Origin: Paraburkholderia adhaesiva
Lineage (GTDB): Bacteria; Pseudomonadota; Gammaproteobacteria; Burkholderiales; Burkholderiaceae
DNA: 64,000 nt
Assembly (NCBI RefSeq): GCF_021390575.1
Contig: NZ_JAJEJQ010000002.1
Location: 1-64,000 of the forward strand
Reading direction: 5' to 3'
Shown here piece by piece: positions 44,161 through 52,775 of this stretch; within the stretch, counting starts at the first letter, position 1, and every line of letters starts with the position of its first letter. The position numbers and the translations under genes are program-made. Under the pieces are notes generated by a model, which did no database searches, had not been told where the DNA came from, and saw only the letters and a program-made list of their open reading frames with translations.

Positions 44161-44426
44161 GGCGCGTCGCGAGTCGAGGTGTTCCGCACGGCGGCGGCGC
44201 GGCTCGGCACGGCGATGTGCGGCGGGGCGGCATTGGCCGCCTGCGAGCGCCCACTGGCCGCTTCGCGCGGCGGGTTGATGCGCGTGGGACCCGCTTTCGC
44301 CTCGATGGCCGCACGCAGCGCGGGGCGCCAGCCGGGGCCGAAGAGTGCCTCGGCGAGCACGAACAGCGGGCCGATGACGAGACCGATCACGTTGTCGACG
44401 AATGCGGGCTTGCGTGGAACGCGCAC
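44157..44426 (-). CDS. Small hypothetical protein
   Basis: An 89-residue reading frame I do not recognise, overlapping the rarD stop by 4 nt on the opposite strand. The first 45 residues (VPRKPAFVDNVIGLVIGPLFVLAEALFGPGWRPALRAAIEA) look like a membrane-associated helix followed by an amphipathic one; the rest is Ala/Pro-rich. The start is a GTG at 44426 with only a weak AGG upstream. It may be a real small protein, but the evidence is limited to its protein-like first half. Confidence 0.5.
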   Translation of the reverse strand: MRVPRKPAFVDNVIGLVIGPLFVLAEALFGPGWRPALRAAIEAKAGPTRINPPREAASGRSQAANAAPPHIAVPSRAAAVRNTSTRDAP

Positions 44427-44627
44427 GCTTCGCCTGATGCTAATGGAGCAATCTTGATCGATATGAATAGATATTGATTCAAATGATCAATATATCCCGC
44501 GCATTTTGGACGACGCCCCATCCGGGCATTGCACCCATTTCAGGTTTACATCGACAATGACGCCGGTTTTGCCGCCCACCGCGGCATCGCCTCCTCCTAA
44601 TTTATTCCACCGTCCGGCTCCTGATAC

Positions 44628-45269
44628 ATGAACGACCGCGTCGTCGCCGCTTTCGATTTCGATGGCACCATCACCACCACCGACAGCTTCCGCGCGTTCC
44701 TGCTGGACGCTGGGGGCCCGGTGCGCTTTGCGCTCGCCGCGCTGCGTTGCCTGCCGTGGCTGGCGGGCATTCCGCCGGGCTGGTCCGAGCGTGGACCCAC
44801 GAAGGCGCGATTCATGTACGCGATGCTCGGACCTGTGCGACGCGACGCGCTCGAAGTGGCCGCGCAGCGTTTCGTCGACACACGACTGCCCGCGCTTCTG
44901 CGTCCCGAGATGCTGGCGCGTGTGCGCGAGCATCAGGCGTTGGGACATGAGGTCGTGCTGGTGAGCGCGTCGCCTTCTGTGTATCTGCGTAAATGGGCGG
45001 CGACCGTTGGTATCCAGACCGTGCTATCGAGCGAACTGGATTGGCGCGACGGCGTTTATACGGGACGACTGGCGGGCCAGAATTGCTGGGGACCGGAGAA
45101 GGTGGCGCGACTGCGTGCATGGTGGGGCGAGCGCGCCCCCGCCACGCTCTACGCTTACGGCGACAGCCGCGGCGACCGCGAAATGGCCGCGCTCGCGAAT
45201 CATGCGTGGATACGCGGGACCTCGGCGCTGCCGCCGCTCGTGGCCGCCGGAGGTTTCGGCACGTCTTGA
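44628..45269 (+). CDS. HAD-IB family phosphatase
   Basis: A 213-residue haloacid dehalogenase-superfamily hydrolase, subfamily IB (phosphoserine phosphatase-like). Motif I is AAFDFDGTITTTDS with the nucleophile Asp11; motif II is VLVSASPSVYL; motif III is the Lys in WGPEKVARL and motif IV is YAYGDSRGDREMAALA. The cap inserted between I and II is helical. The group includes phosphatases acting on phosphoserine and on glycerophospholipid intermediates; the substrate cannot be named. It is monocistronic, with a dienelactone hydrolase gene 144 bp downstream. Confidence 0.88.
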   Translation: MNDRVVAAFDFDGTITTTDSFRAFLLDAGGPVRFALAALRCLPWLAGIPPGWSERGPTKARFMYAMLGPVRRDALEVAAQRFVDTRLPALLRPEMLARVREHQALGHEVVLVSASPSVYLRKWAATVGIQTVLSSELDWRDGVYTGRLAGQNCWGPEKVARLRAWWGERAPATLYAYGDSRGDREMAALANHAWIRGTSALPPLVAAGGFGTS

Positions 45270-45413
45270 ATGGGGCGTGAAAGGGGCTGAACCGTTCACG
45301 GGCTCGCGTATTGCTTCTGGTTGACGCTGGGCATCGACATGCGGCATCGACGGCTGATCGCGGATCAGTGGTTGGGGCCGCTGCCCATCCACCCGAACGG
45401 AAGGAGGCAGCCC

Positions 45414-46112
45414 ATGAACGGACAGTGGACCCAGGTGAAATCGCGCGACGGTGGCACGTTTCGCGCCTACACGGCGCTGCCGGCGAAGGGCAACGGTCCC
45501 GGCCTCGTGCTGTTGCAGGAGATTTTCGGCGTAAGCGCGTACATGCGGTCGATGGCCGACCAGTACGCTGGAGAGGGCTACGTCGCGATGGTGCCGGACC
45601 TTTACTGGCGGCTTGAGCCGGGTGTCGATCTTGGCTACGAAGACGAGGACCTCGCAAAGGCGCTCGCGCTTCTGGAGCGTTTCGATAACGATCTCGCCGC
45701 GGACGACGTCGCCGCGACGCTCGCCGCGCTGCGGGCGCTCCCGTCACATCGCGGCAAGGCGGGCGTGCTCGGCTACTGCCTCGGTGGACGGATCGCGTTT
45801 CTGGCCGCCGCTCGCACCGACACCGATTGCGCGATCGGCTACTACGCGGTGGGCATTGAAAATTATCTCGGCGAAGTGCAGAAGATCCAGTGCCCTCTGA
45901 TGCTCCATTTCGCAGCCGCCGACGCCTATTGCGATGCCGCCACGCGCGATCGCATTGCGAAGGCGCTCGCGGGCAAACCTGGCGTCGAGCTTTACACCTA
46001 CGAAGGCTGTGACCACGCGTTCGCGTCGCCATCGCGGCCGCACTACGACGCGTCCGCAGCGGCGCTGGCGTATTCGCGCTCGCTCTCGATGCTGCACCGC
46101 GCGCTTGGCTAG
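45414..46112 (+). CDS. Dienelactone hydrolase family protein
   Basis: A 232-residue alpha/beta hydrolase. The catalytic Cys122 is in GVLGYCLGGRIAF, the Glu36 that activates it is in LLQEIFGVS, the Asp is in FAAADAYCD and the His is in YEGCDHAFAS; this Cys-Asp-His set defines the dienelactone hydrolase family. Enzymes of this type open cyclic lactones in aromatic degradation, but many family members have other roles and no catabolic genes are nearby. The ATG at 45414 has an excellent AAGGAGG RBS; an in-frame upstream start at 45321 is not needed. Confidence 0.9.
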   Translation: MNGQWTQVKSRDGGTFRAYTALPAKGNGPGLVLLQEIFGVSAYMRSMADQYAGEGYVAMVPDLYWRLEPGVDLGYEDEDLAKALALLERFDNDLAADDVAATLAALRALPSHRGKAGVLGYCLGGRIAFLAAARTDTDCAIGYYAVGIENYLGEVQKIQCPLMLHFAAADAYCDAATRDRIAKALAGKPGVELYTYEGCDHAFASPSRPHYDASAAALAYSRSLSMLHRALG

Positions 46113-46195
46113 GTCCAGGATTTCAACGCGCTGAGGGAAGCGCACTGCTGTCGCGAGTTCGTCGCGCAAACCGTACTAGCGCCTGCGGGACGCGT

Positions 46196-46456
46196 TCAAC
46201 GGAACGGATTGTCGACGACGCCTGGCTTTTCGTCGGGTTCGTCGGCAATCCTTGCGGGCAGGTGCGGATCGGCTTGCAACTTCTGCACGACACTGTCCAG
46301 CGCCGCCTTGAGCGCGAGCGCGGCTGCGAGCCCGCGCTTGTCGCGCGTAAGTGCTAGCGTGCCAGAGAGCCTCACGCGCGTCGTGCCGTTCGTGACCGTG
46401 AGCGCGTCACCCTCGACGTTCAGGACGTCGTCGTCGTTTGCGTATGCGTCGAACAC
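46196..46456 (-). CDS. Small hypothetical protein
   Basis: An 86-residue protein, not recognised. It begins at GTG 46456 with a strong AAGGAGG RBS 8 nt upstream, which is good evidence that it is translated. The sequence has a beta-like first half (DVLNVEGDALTVTNGTTRVRLSGTLALTRD) and a helix (GLAAALALKAALDSVVQKLQAD), ending in DEPDEKPGVVDNPFR. No signal peptide or TM helix is seen. It is convergent with the dienelactone hydrolase gene. Confidence 0.7.
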   Translation of the reverse strand: MFDAYANDDDVLNVEGDALTVTNGTTRVRLSGTLALTRDKRGLAAALALKAALDSVVQKLQADPHLPARIADEPDEKPGVVDNPFR

Positions 46457-46848
46457 CTTGCGATCCTCCTTGAAGTGCCATCGTCGGCATTATAGATAGC
46501 CGGTCGCGATGGGCTCGACCGTCTTCTTCCTTCGTCCCGCGCTGCACGCATTGTCAAATCTTTGTTAGAAACACGAAGTTTCGCGGTTCGCCGACTGATA
46601 TCGGTCAAAGTCCGCGCGCGTAGCACGGTGGGCCGTCGCGTAAAGCGACGATCATTTCGCACTTGTGCCTCGTGGCGCCGCGTGTGTGTCGCGTGTCTCG
46701 CAATTCGCAGGAAGAAGGAGTGTGTCGTGAGTTTTCTTGAAAAAGTAGCGGAACCTGTCGTGGTCGTCGCCTGTTTCAACTATGGTGGCACACCGGCCGC
46801 GCTCGCACGCGTCGCGCACCTGACTGAAACAGATCATTCGCATAACTG
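46457..46848. other. Intergenic region, no gene recognised
   Basis: 392 bp between divergent small-protein and NlpD-like genes. No supported gene, repeat or RNA was seen. It should contain promoters for both flanking genes. Confidence 0.4.
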
Positions 46849-47685
46849 ATGATGCGCGCACCGACTTGCGGGGCCGTGCGTCGCGGCTTCAGACTGGGTT
46901 TGACGACGCGAGGCGCTGCGTGTTCGGTCGCGTTGGCCGCGGCGCTGTGCGGCTGCACGTTCACGCCATGGCCTGCTTCTTCAAGCGATGCAAGCAACAC
47001 GGCGTCCGCGTCCGCGAAGCAGGAGCAGCCACCGCTCCTGCCCACCGGATCTGCGTCGGCGGCGGCGCCCGACGCCGATGCGCCGGCGGGCTTCTACCGC
47101 GTCAAGCCAGGCGACACGCTATATCACGTCGCTACAACGCACGGCCAGCGCGTGGCCGACGTCGCGAGCTGGAACAAATTGCCCGACTCGGGGCTCGTGC
47201 AGGTGGGCCAACTGCTGCGCGTTTCGCCGCCCGGCACCGACACCACCTCCGGCAGCGCCCAGGCGCAGCCAGCGACGGCGTCTTCCACATCCACCGCCGC
47301 CACGAATCAGAGCAAGTCGCGCTTCGTGTGGCCCATTAACGGCGGCGTGAATGCGCCGTTCGTGACGGGCAAGTCGCGCGGTGTGGTGATCGTGGGCACG
47401 GCAGGCCAGTCGGTCAAGGCCGCTGCGGCGGGCCGTGTGGTTTACGCGGGCGATGGCATCAAGGCTTACGGAAATCTCGTCATCATCAAGCACGACACGC
47501 AACTGATCACGGCGTATGGCCGCAACAGCAAGCTGCTCGTGCATGAGGGAGCTACGGTGAAGCAGGGTGAAGTGATCGCGCAAAGCGGCACGGACCAGGC
47601 GGGCAAGGCGTCGCTCGTGTTCGAGATTCGCGAGGACGGCAAGCCGGTCGATCCGCTCCCGCGCCTTCCAACGCCGCGCCCGTAG
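46849..47685 (+). CDS. LysM/M23-domain lipoprotein, NlpD-like (degenerate peptidase)
   Basis: A 278-residue envelope protein. The lipobox is AALCGC near residue 36. A LysM domain (GFYRVKPGDTLYHVATTHGQRVADVASWN) binds peptidoglycan; the C-terminal domain is M23/LytM type (GVVIVGTAGQSVKAAAAGRVVYAGDGIKAYGNLVIIKHD). The metal ligands of active M23 enzymes are missing: the usual HxH is replaced in SLVFEIREDG. This is the state of NlpD, which activates amidases rather than cutting itself. It is followed 50 bp later by a SYLF-domain lipoprotein gene. Confidence 0.88.
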   Translation: MMRAPTCGAVRRGFRLGLTTRGAACSVALAAALCGCTFTPWPASSSDASNTASASAKQEQPPLLPTGSASAAAPDADAPAGFYRVKPGDTLYHVATTHGQRVADVASWNKLPDSGLVQVGQLLRVSPPGTDTTSGSAQAQPATASSTSTAATNQSKSRFVWPINGGVNAPFVTGKSRGVVIVGTAGQSVKAAAAGRVVYAGDGIKAYGNLVIIKHDTQLITAYGRNSKLLVHEGATVKQGEVIAQSGTDQAGKASLVFEIREDGKPVDPLPRLPTPRP

Positions 47686-47735
47686 ATAAACACAAACACA
47701 AAAGCGATGTCGATGCATCGAATGGCGAACGAACA

Positions 47736-48320
47736 ATGAACAGAAGGCAATTCCTTGCTGGCGGCCTGGTCGCCGCCGGTGTGCTCGCGGGCTGCACGAC
47801 GACAAGCTTGTCCACGGACGCCGCGAGCCAGAACGCACAGGCACGCCGTGAAATCGATACCGGTTGCGACGCCACGCTCGCGCGACTGTACAGCACGGTG
47901 CCGGGCTCCGGCGAACTCATCGGGAAAGCGCGCGGTGTGCTCGTGTTCCCTTCCGTGATCGGCGCAGGATTCTTCGTGGGGGGCAATTACGGGCGCGGTG
48001 CATTGCGCATCGACGGACGCACCGCTGGCTACTTCAATTCGATCGGTGGCTCGTTGGGTTTCCAGTTTGGTGCGCAGTCGCGCGCTATCGTCTACGCGTT
48101 CATGACGCAGAGCGCGCTCGATCGCTTCATGCACAGCAGCGGGTGGAAGGCGGGCGCCGATGCGACGGTCGCCCTCGTCAAGATGGGTGCGAACGGGAAG
48201 GTGGATACGTCGACGGCGGTCAATCCGATCGAGGCGTTCGTGCTGACGAACACTGGCCTGATGGCGGGTGTATCGCTCGAAGGCGCGAAGGTTTCGCGCC
48301 TCGACATCGAAAGTCCGTAA
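47736..48320 (+). CDS. SYLF/YSC84-domain lipoprotein with Tat-like signal
   Basis: A 194-residue protein with the N-terminus NRRQFLAGGLVAAGVLAGCTTT: a twin-arginine motif directly followed by a lipobox, so it is likely a Tat-exported lipoprotein. The SYLF (Ysc84) domain fills the rest: GELIGKARGVLVFPSVIGAGFFVGGNYGRGALRI and GGSLGFQFGAQSRAIVYAFMTQSALDRF. SYLF domains bind phosphoinositides or actin in eukaryotes; the bacterial role is unknown. It probably shares a transcript with the upstream NlpD-like gene. Confidence 0.88.
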   Translation: MNRRQFLAGGLVAAGVLAGCTTTSLSTDAASQNAQARREIDTGCDATLARLYSTVPGSGELIGKARGVLVFPSVIGAGFFVGGNYGRGALRIDGRTAGYFNSIGGSLGFQFGAQSRAIVYAFMTQSALDRFMHSSGWKAGADATVALVKMGANGKVDTSTAVNPIEAFVLTNTGLMAGVSLEGAKVSRLDIESP

Positions 48321-48353
48321 CTCACGCGAAGTCCGCGTGTGCGAGCGCCTCGC

Positions 48354-49130
48354 TCACCAACCCCACTTGCGCATGCCGAATGTGCGGCCGTTGAATGACA
48401 CTTTCGTCGCCTCGGCGGCACTCGCCGGAATGCCAGGGAAACTGATCCCGCTCTGCTGTTCGAGTGTGCGCACTGAGCGCACGTCGTAGCGCTCGGCACT
48501 GGTGTTGTCGGCGACGATCGCGAACGCCAGCTGCTGAGACGGCACGTACACAACCTTGTAAATCTGCGTCGGTACCAGCACGCGTGACGGGCCGATCGTC
48601 TGCAACTGCGCGCCCGTGAAGAGCGGGCCAGTCACGACCCACGCTTCACCATATTTAGCAGCGAGCCGGCGCACGGCTGCTTCGATGCGTGCCCACAGAC
48701 GTTCGTTGTTCTCGCGGTCCTGGGGCACGATGTTCGCGAGCGAGAACGACTCCGCCATCGCCTGCGGATTCCAGCGGTTGCCTGCGGGGCTCATATGACC
48801 GCGGTCGAAGCCACTGCGCCTGTAGTCGGCAAGCGTCGCGCCTTCCCCGGCGGGCAGCCGGTCGTCTTCGAAGAAGCGGTTCGTGCGCGTCATGTCCTTC
48901 GCTGCTTCGAGGTGTTCGCGCGTGAGATGCTCGGCGGACCACAACGGACCGTGCGTGACACCCGAATGCAGCACGGCGAAATCCGAATAGCAGAGCACGC
49001 GCGTCTTTGACGCCATGCGCGGATTCGTGAGCGTGGGGAACTGGCCGCCGGGAGCGAACCCGGCACAGTCCGGCGCGGCGAACGCATGGCTTGCGACAGC
49101 CATCAGGAGACAGGCAACGAATTTCTTCAT
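48354..49130 (-). CDS. Secreted DNA/RNA non-specific endonuclease
   Basis: A 258-residue nuclease of the beta-beta-alpha-metal (NUC1/Serratia) family. The signal peptide MKKFVACLLMAVASHAFA is cut before APDC. The catalytic motif is FDRGHMSPAGNRWN (DRGH with the general-base His), and SLANIVPQDRENNERLWARIE carries the metal-binding Asn. These enzymes degrade DNA and RNA outside the cytoplasm. The ATG at 49130 is chosen for the signal peptide; in-frame upstream sequence does not look coding. It has no evident immunity gene, as expected for a periplasmic scavenging nuclease. Confidence 0.92.
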   Translation of the reverse strand: MKKFVACLLMAVASHAFAAPDCAGFAPGGQFPTLTNPRMASKTRVLCYSDFAVLHSGVTHGPLWSAEHLTREHLEAAKDMTRTNRFFEDDRLPAGEGATLADYRRSGFDRGHMSPAGNRWNPQAMAESFSLANIVPQDRENNERLWARIEAAVRRLAAKYGEAWVVTGPLFTGAQLQTIGPSRVLVPTQIYKVVYVPSQQLAFAIVADNTSAERYDVRSVRTLEQQSGISFPGIPASAAEATKVSFNGRTFGMRKWGW

Positions 49131-49497
49131 CGGCGAGGCAGGCAAATTCAAACGGGGTGACGGCGGGCTGAAAGTATAGCGGGCGCGTTCGCACGCGGCC
49201 AGCCACGCCATTGCGCCGGGTTCATGCGGCGAGCATGAGCGGCCAATGGGTGGCACTGGAAATCGTCGAGTGTGATCGATACGATGTCCGCGCCTTCCGC
49301 GGTGGGTATATTCAGGAATGGAGCGGCCCTGCGCGACTACCTCTCAAGGGCATATCGCGCGCGTATCACGCATCCACGCGACCATCAACGCGCGACGCAA
49401 CGCAACGCGGCGCCGGATGTACGGCGCCGCGTGCTTGCAAAAAAACTAAAGTGATTCCGGGTGGAACCGAAGCGGAACTGCGCGACGCGCTACGTCG
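49131..49497. other. Intergenic region, no gene recognised
   Basis: 367 bp upstream of the nuclease gene. Short reading frames exist but none has a convincing start or composition. No repeat or RNA was recognised. Confidence 0.4.
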
Positions 49498-49857
49498 TCA
49501 GCCCGCGAATAATGCGTGTTCGGCGTGCACGACCTGGCGGTCGACCGCTTGCAGACGCCATTTGCCTTCCATTGGCTCGTGCGACGACTCGCACGACCAG
49601 GTGGCGTCGCCGTACGACGAACTGATTTCCTGCCGGCGATTGACGTGCAGACCGCGCAATGTACAGAGCGGCGAGTCGTCGAGGGGTGCGCACAGCGATG
49701 TCACCCCGTCCGCGTCGTGCACCTCGCCCCACTTGGGCAGGTCGATGCCGTCGTGCGACTCGCGCGACCAACGGCGTTGGTCCGTATCGAGCCAAAGAAC
49801 GGCGTAGTCGTGATTGACGGTCGGGTCAGAACCGTTGATCAGGATGGTAAGTCTCAT
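49498..49857 (-). CDS. Hypothetical protein
   Basis: A 119-residue protein, not recognised. It starts at ATG 49857 with GGAG 6 nt upstream. The composition looks like a small soluble beta-rich domain: LTILINGSDPTVNHDYAVLWLDTDQRRW, then THR-poor, Trp/His-rich stretches such as GDATWSCESSHEPMEGKWRLQAVDRQVV. No signal peptide, TM helix or known motif is visible. It is isolated, with gaps on both sides. Confidence 0.62.
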   Translation of the reverse strand: MRLTILINGSDPTVNHDYAVLWLDTDQRRWSRESHDGIDLPKWGEVHDADGVTSLCAPLDDSPLCTLRGLHVNRRQEISSSYGDATWSCESSHEPMEGKWRLQAVDRQVVHAEHALFAG

Positions 49858-50172
49858 GTCAGCTCCGATAGAGCGTGTTGAGGTGAGCAATTAACTGTAG
49901 AACGTTTGCGGGCGGCTGCAAGGGCGGAATGTGCATGTTGACCGGGGCAATTCGTCGCCGGTGAATATATTCGCGGCCCGCGCCTTGCTGCGCGCGGCCA
50001 TCGGCGACGATCCGTGACTATCGGCGGGATTGAAAATCACAATTGGGAAGGTCCCAGCCGCCTCCTAGATTAATAGATGCGGTGTAACCGCGTCAGATCA
50101 CTGTCCTGTTGCACTGCAAGGTTGCGGGTAGCGCTGCGTCCCCACAAATCACGCTGATGGATGGAGGAATCG
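49858..50172. other. Intergenic region upstream of the rubrerythrin locus
   Basis: 315 bp between divergent genes. No supported gene is present. The promoter of the rubrerythrin-GlpC-like-DUF3501 unit should lie here, and the RBS GGAGGAAT is at its right end (50163-50170). Confidence 0.4.
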
Positions 50173-50584
50173 ATGACACAGCTAAAAGGCTCGAAGACGG
50201 AACAAAACCTCAAGGATGCATTCTCGGGCGAATCGCCGATACCTTTACTTCGCGGCAAAGGCCGATGTGGAAGGCCAGAATGACGTCGCCGCGCTGTTCC
50301 GTTCGACCGCCGAAGGCGAAACCGGCCACGCGCACGGTCACCTCGAATATCTGGAAGCCGTCGGCGACCCGGCGACGGGCCTGCCGTTTGGCTCTTCACG
50401 GCTGAACCTCCAATCGGCGATTGCAGGCGAAACGCACGAATACACCGATATGTACCCCGGCATGGCGAAAGTAGCGCGCGATGAGGGATTCGACGAAATC
50501 GCGAACTGGTTCGAAACGCTGGCGAAGGCGGAACGCAGCCACGCGAATCGCTATACAAAGGCGCTGGACGCGCTCGCGGACTGA
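50173..50584 (+). pseudogene. Rubrerythrin, frameshifted by an apparent 11-bp deletion
   Basis: The gene starts well: GGAGGAAT RBS, ATG at 50173, MTQLKGSKTEQNLKDAFSGES in frame. It then runs out of frame and stops at 50281-50283 after 36 residues. The rest of the protein continues in another frame from about 50228 (ANRRYLYFAAKADVEGQ to the stop at 50584), with diiron ligands in [20 protein letters not shown] and [11 protein letters not shown]. Inserting 11 bp after the GAA TCG codons would restore both the frame and the expected GESQANRRYLYFA. The missing 11 bp would have been one unit of a GGCGAATCGC direct repeat. As it stands, no full rubrerythrin can be made without frameshifting. Confidence 0.88.
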
Positions 50585-50793
50585 TCGCGCGCCTGTGATG
50601 TATCCGGCATTCGCGCGAGAAACGCCCACACGCATACAGTAGCGGTGTGCGTGGGTCGCTGTGCCGTGTGCGCGCGTTGAAAACGGGATGTGCCCGGGTC
50701 GGGCCGACTGGCGCGCCGGTTCCGCACCGGCGCGCGGCAAACGCATGGCTGGCCGCCCGCGCTCGCGCCCTCATAACTAGAACTGGAGACGTC

Positions 50794-52131
50794 ATGCCCC
50801 ACAAGGAAGGCAGTCTCGAAGCACCGACGCGGCATCCACTCGACTGGCAGTCTGAAGCGTTCTACGACAAAGAAAAGCTCGACATGGAACTGGCCCGCGT
50901 GTTCGACATCTGCGCGGGCTGTCGCCGCTGCGTGTCGCTGTGCGGCGCGTTTCCCGCGCTCTTCGATCTCGTGGACGAAACCGACACCGGCGAGGCGCAC
51001 GACGTCGACAAGTCGAAGTTCGGTCAGGTCGTCGATCAATGCTACCTGTGCGACCTCTGCTACATGACGAAATGCCCTTACGTGCCCCCGCATCCGTGGA
51101 ATGTGGATTTTCCGCATCTGATGCTGCGAGCTAAGGCCATCGACTATCGCAATGGCGAGGTGAAGTTGCGCGACCGCGTGCTCTCGAATACGGATGCGCT
51201 CGGGCATCTCGCGGGCATTCCGGTCGTCACGCAGACCGTCAACGCCGTGAATCACACGAGGGCAATGCGCGGTCTGATGGAGGACACGCTCGGCGTCGAC
51301 CGAAAGGCGTGGCTGCCCGACTTCGCGGCGCGCAAGTTCCGCAGCGCGGCGAAGCGTGCGGCATCGAACGAAGTGCGCGACGGCGAGCGCACGCCGGGCA
51401 AGGTGGCGATCTACGCGACCTGCTATGTGAATTTCAACGAGTCCGGCATCGGCCACGATCTGCTCGCCGTGCTCGATCACAACGCCATTCCCTGGGTGCT
51501 CGTGAAGAGCGAAGCGTGCTGCGGCATGCCGTTGCTCGAACAGGGCAATCTGGAAGGCGTCGCGCTGAAGCAGGCGCAGAACATGCCCGTGCTCGCGCAG
51601 TACGCGCGCGAAGGTTACGCGTTGATCGGCGCTGTACCGAGTTGCGTGCTGATGTACAAGCACGAGCTTCCACTCATGTTTCCCGACGACCCCGACACGC
51701 GCGCGGTGAGCGAAGCGTTCTGGGATCCGTTCGAATACTTCGTTTCGCGGCATCGCGACGGCCTGCTCAACACCGATTTCCGGACGCCGCTCGGCAACGT
51801 TTCGTATCACGTTCCGTGTCACGCGCGCGTGCAGAACATCGGGCGCAAGACGTCCGATCTGCTGTCGCTCGTGCCCGAAACGAAGGTCAATGTCGTAGAG
51901 CGCTGCTCTGGGCACGCGGGTACGTTCGGCGTGAAGAAGGAGTTTCACGCGATGTCGATGAAGATCGGCACGCCCGTCTTCAAGCAGATGGCGCAGGGTG
52001 AGCCGGCCTTTATCTCGTCGGATTGCGCGCTGGCGGGGCATCATATTGCGCAAGGCATCGGCGAGAATCAGCTCGGCGATCCGCCGCTTGCGCATCCGCT
52101 CACGCTTCTGCGTCGCGCTTACGGTATATAA
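50794..52131 (+). CDS. GlpC/heterodisulfide reductase-like iron-sulfur protein
   Basis: A 445-residue redox protein. Two [4Fe-4S] ferredoxin motifs lie near the N-terminus: Cys40/43/46/50 (CAGCRRCVSLC) and Cys83/86/89/94 (CYLCDLCYMTKC). Two CCG (DUF3483-type) domains follow, with SEACCGMPLLEQGN and the second cysteine-containing VPCHARVQNIG, ERCSGHAGTFG. These resemble the C subunit of anaerobic glycerol-3-phosphate dehydrogenase and HdrD, which pass electrons to a partner. Its steady neighbours here are rubrerythrin upstream and DUF3501 downstream, so a role in peroxide or oxygen detoxification is more likely than glycerol use. RBS CTGGAGAC precedes the ATG. Confidence 0.88.
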   Translation: MPHKEGSLEAPTRHPLDWQSEAFYDKEKLDMELARVFDICAGCRRCVSLCGAFPALFDLVDETDTGEAHDVDKSKFGQVVDQCYLCDLCYMTKCPYVPPHPWNVDFPHLMLRAKAIDYRNGEVKLRDRVLSNTDALGHLAGIPVVTQTVNAVNHTRAMRGLMEDTLGVDRKAWLPDFAARKFRSAAKRAASNEVRDGERTPGKVAIYATCYVNFNESGIGHDLLAVLDHNAIPWVLVKSEACCGMPLLEQGNLEGVALKQAQNMPVLAQYAREGYALIGAVPSCVLMYKHELPLMFPDDPDTRAVSEAFWDPFEYFVSRHRDGLLNTDFRTPLGNVSYHVPCHARVQNIGRKTSDLLSLVPETKVNVVERCSGHAGTFGVKKEFHAMSMKIGTPVFKQMAQGEPAFISSDCALAGHHIAQGIGENQLGDPPLAHPLTLLRRAYGI

Positions 52132-52177
52132 GGTATCCGAAGCAATTTGTGTACATATACGACTTCAGGAAATGACG

Positions 52178-52768
52178 ATGACTATTGCGAGAATCGCGAG
52201 AAATTCGCTGCTGACGCTGGAGGCTTACGCCAAAGTTCGCGGCGACATGCGCAACCGCATCATCGAGCACAAGAAGCGGCGTGCGGTCACGCTCGGCAAT
52301 CACTTGACGTTCCTGTTCGAGGACGAAACGACGATCCGCTATCAGATCCAGGAAATGCTGCACATCGAGAAGATTTTCGACGAGGACGGCATTCAGGGCG
52401 AGCTGGAAGCATATCTGCCGCTCGTGCCGGATGGCAGCAATCTCAAGGCGACGATGCAGATCGAGTACGTAAGCGACATCGAGCGCCGCGCGGCGCTGGC
52501 GCGGCTCATCGGCATCGAGGACCGTATCTTCGTGCAGGTGGACGGCGCAGCGCCGGTCTACGCGATCGCCGACGAAGATCTCGAACGCGAGAACGCCGAG
52601 AAGACCTCGGCGGTACATTTCGTGCGCTTCGAGCTAACGCCTGAAATGAAGACGCGATTGCGCGATGGCGCCGCGCTCATGATCGGCTGCGATCATCCGA
52701 ACTATCGCGTGGCCACGCAGACGATCGACGGCGACACGCGCGCAGCGCTTGTCGCCGATCTCGACTGA
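52178..52768 (+). CDS. DUF3501 family protein
   Basis: A 196-residue protein of the DUF3501 family. The N-terminal NSLLTLEAYAKVRGDMRNRIIEHKKRRAVTLGNHLTFLFEDETTIRYQIQEML region is the family signature. Function is unknown; the family commonly follows the rubrerythrin and GlpC-like genes, as here (46 bp after the GlpC-like stop). I chose the second ATG at 52178 since AGGA lies 7 nt upstream, whereas the ATG at 52172 is too close to it. No signal peptide or TM helix is seen. Confidence 0.88.
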   Translation: MTIARIARNSLLTLEAYAKVRGDMRNRIIEHKKRRAVTLGNHLTFLFEDETTIRYQIQEMLHIEKIFDEDGIQGELEAYLPLVPDGSNLKATMQIEYVSDIERRAALARLIGIEDRIFVQVDGAAPVYAIADEDLERENAEKTSAVHFVRFELTPEMKTRLRDGAALMIGCDHPNYRVATQTIDGDTRAALVADLD

Positions 52769-52775
52769 CGCAGTC

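Noticed and set aside
46652..46861. Small minus-strand frame before the NlpD-like gene
   Set aside because: There is no RBS and the composition is unlike a protein; it overlaps the NlpD-like start on the other strand.
49211..49807. 198-residue plus-strand frame overlapping the nuclease upstream region
   Set aside because: Mostly Arg/Ser/Thr-rich translation; its second half is antisense to the hypothetical gene at 49498-49857, which has a good RBS.
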